This document shows, piece after piece, positions 1 to 5,516 of a stretch of DNA of 6,230 nucleotides. This DNA comes from an uncultured Mycoplasma sp. (GTDB taxonomy: Bacteria; Bacillota_I; Bacilli_A; Mycoplasmatales; Metamycoplasmataceae), in the NCBI GenBank assembly GCA_947041065.1, contig CAMRCV010000031.1, forward strand, positions 1 through 6,230, written 5' to 3'. Each line of letters begins with the position of its first letter. The first letter of the stretch is position 1. Both the position numbers and the translations under genes were made by a program. The notes under the pieces were generated by a model that was given only the letters and a program-made list of their open reading frames with translations, was not told the origin of the DNA and searched no databases.

Positions 1-1742
1 TCTAGATCAGATAGTTCTTGAAAAGTATTAATCTTAATTAAAGATAAATCACTAATGAATTTTAATCAAATTAGCGAAAGTACTTCTGCATCATAATCTG
101 CCCTATGAGCTATTTCTGTATTGTAATTAACGGCATATTTTTTACATACTATTTCTAATCTATATGACTTAGATGTTGGAATTAATAATTTGGCAATTGC
201 TAAAGTGTCTATTCATTGATTTTTTAATTCTTGTAATTTATATTTAAATATCTTTTCTTTTAGGAAGCCTAGATCGAAAGATGCATTATGTGCAACTAAT
301 GTAAAGTCTTGAATGAAATCAATAATTTTTTGAGTACCTTCTTTTTCGGAAATACCACCATTAACCATTTCTTGAGTAATTCCAGTAAGTTCTGTCGTAA
401 ATCTTGATATTGGTTTTTCTCCCTTAATGAAGAATTGTAACTTATCAGTAATAATTCCTTTTTCAATTTTCACTCCACCAAATTCAATAATTTCATCAAA
501 CCTAGGTGAAAGACCTGTAGTCTCTAAATCGAAAACAATATAGGTTTCATCTTTAATAATTTTATTATTGGCATTAACAACAAACTTGTTATTTTTATCA
601 ATCGCATTAAAGGTAGAACCATAAATTGGTTTGATACCTATTTTTTTAGCATCATGATAAAAATTAGGAAATGCTTGAATGTTTTCTAAGTCAACTATTC
701 CAATTGCTTTATGTCCAAGTGTTTTGGCATGCCTTAAAAATTCTTCTGGTTTTTTAAAACCATCCATCGCACTCATGGAAGTTCTAATAGACAATTCTAC
801 CCTTTTAACTTTGGCGTCATCTTCTTGCTTGGCTTGATCATCTAAAATTTCCATTTTTCGAGAATTTAAAATTGCCTTAGATGTAAACGAGTCAATTGTT
901 TTTTCACCAAAAACTTTTATCTTTACACCGATATCAACTTTTTCATATTGAGATAAATCTGCTTCATTACGAATAAAATTTTTGATAGTGACGGCTTCTG
1001 AATAATCTGTAATTGCAAGAGTCAAAATATGCATTCCTGTTTTGGTTTTGAATAATTCTTTTTTAAATACCACACCTTCAAAAATATAATTGGTCTCTTC
1101 TGAATTATAAAATTCTTCCATATTCATGGCAAAGTATTTTTTCCCCATTGATTTATTCATTAACATGTTTTTACTATTAACATTTGTTTCTGTCTTTGTC
1201 TTTTTACTTGCAACACTATTTAATAATTCTTTTTCTTGTTCGATTTCTTTTTCCAAATCTTTTTCAATTAATGCATGTGAAGATAAATCAATAAAAACAA
1301 TATCAAAGCCTTCGAATCCAAAAACTTTTAAATTATCAATCATTTGTTCTTTTTTAGCTTTTAAAATCCTTAGCTTGTTACTTGAATGAACATTAATTTT
1401 TAAGTCTTTAAAATCATCAAAATTTAAATCTGATTTGTAAATAATATTCGCTATTACTTCATTTTGTAAAACACTAAAAGAAAATAATAAATAATCATGA
1501 ATGTTTTGTAAGGTGTAATTTTTATTCATGTAAGTGATTTTAAAATTTACTTCAAATGCAAAATTACTTTTCATATTATTTATAAACATTTGTAAATCTT
1601 TAATAGCTGGTATAGAAAAAAAATTAATACTAATATCAAATTTATTATTATTTAAAACCGCACTTAAAATTTCTGATTCCATAAGGTATTCAGGAATTGT
1701 ATATTTTATCTCTTTACAAAAATTAATAAATGCATTGTTCAT
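1..1742 (-). CDS. polC: DNA polymerase III PolC-type, alpha subunit, N-terminal part (3' end outside window)
   Basis: This is the replicative Gram-positive-type DNA polymerase with built-in 3'-5' proofreading exonuclease. About 580 codons are visible, out of the roughly 1,430-1,450 usual for the family; the polymerase core lies beyond the left edge. Domains in order: N-terminal region (about 1-160), a charged linker (about 160-215), an OB-fold (about 217-295), the first part of the PHP domain (about 314-385), then the inserted DEDD exonuclease (from about 398). The exonuclease motifs are intact: Exo I FDLETTG (D405, E407), Exo II VAHNASFD (485-490) and Exo III HRADYDAE (546-553). In-frame TGA codons encode W510 (213-215) and W559 (66-68); under the standard code the gene would wrongly seem to stop at 213. 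The PHP metal-binding residues are largely replaced (see findings). The ATG at 1740-1742 gives the expected N-terminus but has no Shine-Dalgarno sequence. It lies 30 nt downstream of cdsA. Family assignment is secure from the motifs. Confidence 0.97.
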
Positions 1743-1749
1743 AATTTTT

Positions 1750-1755
1750 ATTATA
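1750..1755 (-). promoter_or_regulatory. Candidate -10 box just upstream of polC
   Basis: A perfect TATAAT on the minus strand ends 7 nt before the polC ATG, in the 30-nt gap after cdsA. A weak -35-like TTGCAT (1775-1780) overlaps the end of cdsA with 19-nt spacing. If used, transcription would begin at or very near the start codon, giving a leaderless polC message, which fits the lack of a Shine-Dalgarno sequence. Such boxes also arise by chance in AT-rich DNA, so this is a tentative call. Confidence 0.35.
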
Positions 1756-1772
1756 TAAAATATATTGTAATA

Positions 1773-2750
1773 TTATGCAAAAGACATAAAAAATGCTAAA
1801 ACAAAAAAAACTAAAATCAAGGAATCAAACCTATCTAATACTCCACCATGAGAAGGGATTAAATTTGAAAAATCTTTTATCTCTAGTTTTCTTTTTATAA
1901 AAGAAAACAATAAATCTCCAGCAATAGCAGCAAGAGGAATTGCAATGGGGATAACTAATAATAAAACTAATGGATCAACACTCAATTTTCCAAAATTAAT
2001 TCCGCCTGGTATTTGTGCAAAATTTAAACCAAATATTAAAAATAAAAATGATGATGATACTAGAAAACCAACGATTGCTCCTTCTATAGTTTTGTTAGGA
2101 GAAATTTTAGGAGCTAATTTTTTCTTGAATATTTTATTACCCAACAGTCTCCCTCCAAAATAAGCAAATGTATCCACAAAAACAACAGATGTTATTAAAA
2201 CTAATGTTAAAGAGAATTGTAATATAATAAAATATAATAGAAATTTTATTGAAAATGTAATCATTATAATTCCTATAAATAATGCTAAAAAACTTGGTAT
2301 TATTTTTGATTTATCTTTAATAAATAAACAAGGTATTAAAATGATAATAAATATTATTGGGAAACCAATACCAGGAATTGTAGCGACAGAAAATTGAAAT
2401 TGTTCTTGTATTAATTGTTTAAAAATATCCGGAAATTTAGAGGCTTCCCCTAATTCTGTTAATTGATCATTTGGCGTCTTTATAAAGTCTATAAAATTTG
2501 TGCTAAAAGGTGTCATCATTATAAAGACGGCAGATAGTGGTATCAAAAATTTTGTTCAATTAGGAATTGCAAATGATTTACAAAATTCAAAGGTAGTAAA
2601 AATTGCAATCAAAGAAAAAACTGTTAATCCTAAAATTTTTCCTGGGGTTTCTAAAAAATAAATTAATGTAATTAAAGTTACACAAATTATTGCGATTACA
2701 AGTGCAAAAAGTGATTTTTTTGCTACGGGATTTAACTTTTTAATTAACAT
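1773..2750 (-). CDS. cdsA: Phosphatidate cytidylyltransferase (CDP-diglyceride synthase)
   Basis: This integral membrane enzyme turns phosphatidic acid and CTP into CDP-diacylglycerol and pyrophosphate, the branch point for phosphatidylglycerol and cardiolipin synthesis. The protein is 325 residues, somewhat longer than the common 260-280. The family signature is complete at residues 283-309: S-F-I-K-R, then K-D, then PSHGG and LDRFD. Upstream conserved blocks are VDTFAYFGGRLLGNK (192-206) and SPNKTIEGA (217-225). About eight or nine hydrophobic segments are visible (for example near 13-33, 39-60, 129-144, 151-166, 171-192, 223-241, 260-279 and 310-325), with a polar loop at about 82-127 that may account for the extra length. 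W65 is encoded by TGA (2556-2558), which would split the gene under the standard code; the frame is otherwise open. The ATG at 2748-2750 follows a strong AAGGAG. It lies 12 nt after frr, so co-transcription is likely. Confidence 0.96.
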
Positions 2751-2758
2751 TCATTACT

Positions 2759-2764
2759 CTCCTT
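2759..2764 (-). promoter_or_regulatory. Strong ribosome binding site of cdsA, overlapping the frr stop codon
   Basis: AAGGAG (extended AAGGAGAG) lies 8 nt before the cdsA ATG. The TAA stop of frr (2763-2765) forms the start of this motif, so ribosomes ending frr sit on the cdsA site. It decides the start: a second ATG at 2752-2754 is in another frame and stops within five codons. This is the clearest Shine-Dalgarno sequence among the minus-strand genes. Confidence 0.85.
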
Positions 2765-3314
2765 ACAATTTCATGAGTTCTATTTCTTTATCTTTGATTT
2801 TTTTATCAATTAAACCATTGTAATGATCAACACTTTTTTGAACATTAATTTTAAAGTCATTTAAAACATCTTCACTTAATTCTTCATCAGATTTCATTAA
2901 TTTTAAAACTGCTTGTCTTGCGTTTCTTACTTTTACTTTTGCAGCTTCTTTTGCTACAGAAAGTTGCTTAACTGATTCTCTTCTTTTGTCCGTTGTTAAC
3001 AAAGGAAAAATAATTCTTATTTGATGTCCTTCGTCAACAAGAGATATAGAGTAATTTTGTTTTTCAATCATTTTATATATATCTTTTGAAGTTTCTTTAT
3101 CAAAAGGCTTTACCAATAATTGTTGTGGTTCTGGAATTGTAATTGAAGAAAGTTCGCCAATTGGAGTTAATTCATCATAATATAAAATATTCAAATTATT
3201 AATTAATTGTGGGTTAGCTCCTGATGTAGAAATACGCGAAAGTTGTTTATCAATAAATACTAATGTTTCATTTAAATCACTGATTAATTCCATTTCATAT
3301 AATTCATATTCCAT
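2763..3314 (-). CDS. frr: Ribosome recycling factor
   Basis: RRF works with EF-G in the cytoplasm to split the post-termination ribosome and free mRNA and tRNA. The 183-residue length is typical (about 185). Domain I helices flank a domain II whose strands include LNILYYDELTPIGELSSI (41-58), corresponding to the family pattern 'V-x-YYG-x-x-TPL-x-QLA-x-I'. The C-terminal helices carry LTTDKRRESVKQL (106-118), KVRNARQ (128-134) and the closing KDKEIELMKL (174-183). R130 and R133 correspond to the conserved arginines of the VRNxR motif. The usual RTGRAxP near the N-terminus is here RISTSGANP (27-35). The ATG at 3312-3314 shares one base with the pyrH stop (TAATG), indicating translational coupling; AAAGG at 3325-3329 is a modest ribosome binding site. 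A later in-frame ATG (M8) would give an N-terminus nearer the E. coli length, so the start is likely but not certain. There are no tryptophan codons. Confidence 0.96.
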   Translation of the reverse strand: MEYELYEMELISDLNETLVFIDKQLSRISTSGANPQLINNLNILYYDELTPIGELSSITIPEPQQLLVKPFDKETSKDIYKMIEKQNYSISLVDEGHQIRIIFPLLTTDKRRESVKQLSVAKEAAKVKVRNARQAVLKLMKSDEELSEDVLNDFKINVQKSVDHYNGLIDKKIKDKEIELMKL

Positions 3315-4030
3315 TATTTAGAAACCTTTGTAAATAAACCTTTGCCGTTTAAAACATTTAAAATTGAATCTTTTTCTCCAATATCAAAAACTAAAGAATT
3401 AATATCGTTATCTCTTGCCATTGTTGCAGCTGTAGCATCAATAACTTTTAAGTTTTTAGCTAAAATTTCATCATAAGAAATTTCTGAATATCTTTTTGCA
3501 TCAGGGTTAATGTTAGGATCTGAATCATAAATACCTTTTACTTGATTTTTACCTAATAAAATAATATCTGCTTCAATTTCAGAAGCAACCAAAGTGGCAG
3601 CAGTATCTGTTGTAAAATAAGGTCTCCCAGTTCCGGCTGAAAAAATAACTATCTCTCCTGAATTTAAATATTTAATAGCTTTTTCAGTAATGTAATTTTC
3701 TGCAACTTTTGGATCAATTGTTATTGCAGATTGAACTCTACATTTTAATCCGTGTTTTTCAAAACCTGATTGAAGTGCTAAAGCATTCATTATAGTTGCT
3801 AACATACCAATATAATCGGCTCTATTTCTAGGAATACCGTTTTTCTCAGCACTTGCTCCTCTTCAAAAATTTCCTCCACCAATAACAATTGCTATTTGAA
3901 TATTTTGTTCTTTTATTTTTTTTAATTGAATAGCGATATTATCAATTAACGAATAATCAATTGAAAGAGATTTTTCTTTATTTGCTAGTCATTCTCCTGA
4001 TAGTTTTAATAATATTCTCTTATATTTCAT
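3314..4030 (-). CDS. pyrH: Uridylate kinase (UMP kinase)
   Basis: This cytoplasmic enzyme of the amino-acid kinase fold phosphorylates UMP to UDP with ATP, feeding UTP, CTP and dTTP synthesis. The 238-residue length fits the family (235-245). Visible motifs are the phosphate-binding LLKLSGE (7-13), GGGNFWRG (51-58), RADYIGMLATIMNALALQ (70-87), the UMP/ATP-site GTGRPYFTTDTAA (133-145) with D142, GIYDSDP (166-172) and VIDATA (196-201). Two in-frame TGA codons encode W14 (3989-3991) and W56 (3863-3865). W56 in the GGGNFWRG motif is the tryptophan usual in the family, which is strong evidence for the alternative code. The ATG at 4028-4030 has AAAGGG 7 nt upstream. If TGA were read as stop, only the 163-codon C-terminal portion would remain. 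It overlaps frr by 1 nt; the pyrH-frr pair is conserved widely in bacteria. Confidence 0.97.
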
Positions 4031-4037
4031 TTATGCA

Positions 4038-4060
4038 CCCTTTAGTTTTTTTAAATTATA
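4038..4060 (-). promoter_or_regulatory. Candidate pyrH promoter -10 box and ribosome binding site
   Basis: The 46-nt gap after the ylxM-like gene contains a minus-strand TATAAT (4055-4060) and AAAGGG (4038-4043), the latter 7 nt before the pyrH ATG. No good -35 box is seen; TTACAA at 4081-4086 is a poor match. pyrH-frr-cdsA could therefore be transcribed from here as well as by read-through from ftsY. The ribosome binding site is well supported; the promoter is tentative. I see no terminator hairpin in the gap. Confidence 0.45.
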
Positions 4061-4076
4061 ATATAAAAAGTTTGTT

Positions 4077-4292
4077 TTATTTGTAATTTATAAATGGTTT
4101 CAACTTTTTACGAGACTTATCTATTGCATCGAAAACAGCGCTTCTAGTTGTTGCAACTATTTCAGATATTTCTCCCATAGACAAATCTTCAATATAGTGA
4201 AGGTGCATTATTTGTTTTTGATTTTGTGTTAAAACAAAGTCATACTCCAAAAATGCCTTAATAATTTCTTCTCTTTCTTGAGTTTTATTCAT
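4077..4292 (-). CDS. Short YlxM-like (UPF0122) helix-turn-helix protein
   Basis: This small 71-residue protein resembles the YlxM/UPF0122 family, whose members are encoded next to SRP genes and bind the SRP in streptococci. The recognisable part is a sigma-70 region 4-like helix-turn-helix at about 21-67: LTQNQKQIMHLHYIEDLSMGE (first helices, read in two parts as LTQNQKQ and YIEDLSMGEISEI) followed by TTRSAVFDAI (48-57) as the probable recognition helix. The family pattern 'LTxKQxxYxxLYYxxDxSLxEIAExxxVSRQAVYDxI' is matched at most positions. It is clearly shorter than the usual 105-115 residues, lacking the C-terminal helical tail; the TAA stop is in frame with no sign of a frameshift. The ATG at 4290-4292 overlaps the ftsY end by 8 nt, with AAAAGG 11 nt upstream, so it is probably translationally coupled to ftsY. 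The exact function is unknown. Confidence 0.8.
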   Translation of the reverse strand: MNKTQEREEIIKAFLEYDFVLTQNQKQIMHLHYIEDLSMGEISEIVATTRSAVFDAIDKSRKKLKPFINYK

Positions 4293-5430
4293 TCGTCATT
4301 AGACCTTTTGTCAAACCATAAATATATGCATCTAAATCAAATTCTTGCAAATCATCTATTTTTTCACCTAACCCTATTAATTTAACATCCATGTCTAATT
4401 TATCTTTGATAGATAAAATAATTCCTCCATTTGAAGTACCATCCATTTTAGTTAAAATAATCCCTGTTAAAGGTGTCACTTCTTTAAAGCTTTGCGCTTG
4501 CAAAACTCCATTTTGCCCTGTTGTTGCGTCTAAAACCAAAAGAGATTCATGTGGAGCTTCAGGAATAAATTTTTTAATTATTCCATTCATCTTAGCAAGT
4601 TCATTCATTAAATTAATTTTGTTCTGCAATCTTCCTGCAGTATCTACTATTAGAACGTCATAAGAACCTTCTTTTGCTAAAACTAAACTTTTATAAACTA
4701 CAGAAGATGGGTCAGCCCCTTCTTTTTCAGGAAGAACTATATCAGCGCCAACTCTATCTGCTCAAATTTTTAACTGTTCAACAGCACCAGCTCTAAATGT
4801 ATCTGCCGCTGCAATTAAAACTTTTTTTCCTTCTTGTATTAATTTATTAGCAATTTTAGCAATTGAAGTTGTTTTTCCAGATCCGTTAATACCAACAACA
4901 AGTAAAACATTTAATCCTTCATTGTAAATTTTAAGAGTAGTATCTACAATTGATTGATTAGCATAAATAACAAACATTTTATCGGCAATTATTTCATTAA
5001 TCAAACTTCTATCAACTACATTTTCTGTTTTTACTTCTTTTTTAATTTCCTCAATAATAGTCAATACAAGATTAACTGAAATATCTGACATAATCAATAT
5101 TTCTTCTAATTCTTCAAAAAAGTTATCATCTATTTCATTGTGCTTATTTTGTAATTCGATGATTTTTTTACTAAAATTATTTCCACTTTTAGATAATCCA
5201 GAAACGTATTTATTAATCTTTTTTTCTTTTGATAATGTTTTTAATCGAAGTTTTTCTTCTTTTTTATCTAATTTTTCTTGCAATTTTGCAATTTTTTTAG
5301 CTTCTTTTTCAGGATCTTGCTTCAAGATAACTTTTGGTTTATCAATTACTATTTTAGACTTTTTCTTTTCTTCTGAATCACCAGCATTTAAAGTAAATAA
5401 TCTATCTTTTATTTTTTTGAAAAAACCCAT
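4285..5430 (-). CDS. ftsY: Signal recognition particle receptor FtsY
   Basis: FtsY is the membrane-associated SRP GTPase that docks ribosome-nascent chain-SRP complexes and passes them to the Sec translocon. The protein has 381 residues. Residues 1-95 form a lysine-rich, probably helical A region that begins with an amphipathic [12 protein letters not shown]. The N domain is about 96-165, with [13 protein letters not shown] at 106-118. The G domain follows: G1 GINGSGKTT (180-188), G2 [11 protein letters not shown] (210-220), G3 DTAGRL (263-268), G4 TKMDG (327-331) and G5/closing [13 protein letters not shown] (353-365). W223, encoded by TGA (4762-4764), follows EQLKI as in FtsY EQLxxWA; under the standard code the gene would seem broken there. 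The K-M-D-G-T-S-N-G-G motif and IDDL distinguish it from Ffh, and there is no M domain. The ATG at 5428-5430 has no Shine-Dalgarno sequence. It is first in the minus-strand block and overlaps the ylxM-like gene by 8 nt. Confidence 0.97.
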
Positions 5431-5438
5431 ATATTGGA

Positions 5439-5444
5439 ATTATA
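5439..5444 (-). promoter_or_regulatory. Candidate ftsY -10 box
   Basis: A perfect minus-strand TATAAT ends 8 nt before the ftsY ATG. A TTGTCT (5464-5469) matches four of six -35 positions, with 19-nt spacing, which is long. As at polC, the expected start point would fall on or next to the ATG, and no Shine-Dalgarno sequence exists, so a leaderless or near-leaderless message is predicted. It is the likely main promoter of the minus-strand block, because the divergent gene begins on the other side. Confidence 0.5.
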
Positions 5445-5447
5445 TTG

Positions 5448-5477
5448 AAAATATTTTGAAAATAGACAAAATATTTT
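5448..5477. repeat. Two identical 10-bp palindromes in the divergent intergenic region
   Basis: The self-complementary sequence AAAATATTTT occurs at 5448-5457 and again at 5468-5477, exactly 20 bp apart, so both copies would face the same side of the helix. They lie between the -10 boxes of ftsY and the lipoprotein gene. They could be a pair of operator half-sites or phased A/T tracts that bend DNA; equally, they could be chance in an AT-rich spacer. No regulator is known to me for them. Confidence 0.4.
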
Positions 5478-5479
5478 TA

Positions 5480-5488
5480 TGGTATAAT
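5480..5488 (+). promoter_or_regulatory. Extended -10 promoter of the lipoprotein gene
   Basis: TGGTATAAT is an extended -10 element (TG-N followed by a perfect TATAAT at 5483-5488). A -35-like TAGACA (5463-5468, five of six) sits only 14 bp upstream, shorter than the normal 17, so the extended -10 may do most of the work. Transcription would begin near 5494-5496, giving a leader of about 22 nt that contains the ribosome binding site. Confidence 0.6.
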
Positions 5489-5504
5489 TTATTAATTATT
5501 AATT

Positions 5505-5509
5505 AGGGG
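5505..5509 (+). promoter_or_regulatory. Ribosome binding site supporting the TTG start of the lipoprotein gene
   Basis: AGGGG (5505-5509, continuing GTG) lies 7 nt before the TTG at 5517-5519. The next in-frame ATG (5532-5534) would be 22 nt away from it, too far for normal initiation. The site therefore favours TTG as start. Confidence 0.7.
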
Positions 5510-5516
5510 TGTTGTT

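Noticed and set aside
1126..1389. Plus-strand open frame with hydrophobic translation
   Set aside because: It is antisense to the lysine-rich linker region of polC; Phe/Leu/Ser-rich products are expected there, and it has no ribosome binding site or recognisable family.
2544..2560. Apparent break in cdsA, suggesting two fragments or a pseudogene
   Set aside because: The interruption is a single in-frame TGA read as W65; the frame is continuous over 325 codons and the signature motif is complete.
3806..4030. Apparent non-coding stretch upstream of a short UMP kinase
   Set aside because: It encodes the first 75 residues of PyrH (LLKLSGE, GGGNFWRG) once TGA is read as tryptophan.
4031..4076. 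Possible terminator between the ylxM-like gene and pyrH
   Set aside because: There are A- and T-rich runs but no GC-containing hairpin followed by a T tract on the minus strand.
4391..4663. Plus-strand open frame antisense to the FtsY G domain
   Set aside because: It lies wholly inside a conserved coding region, with no supporting signal or family similarity.
4630..4764. Apparent gap between two halves of ftsY
   Set aside because: The 'gap' translates in the same frame with TGA as W223 and contains the G3 motif DTAGR, so the gene is whole.
5138..5506. Plus-strand open frame of about 122 codons across the start of ftsY
   Set aside because: It is the antisense shadow of the lysine-rich FtsY A region and runs through the divergent promoter region; FtsY itself is certain.
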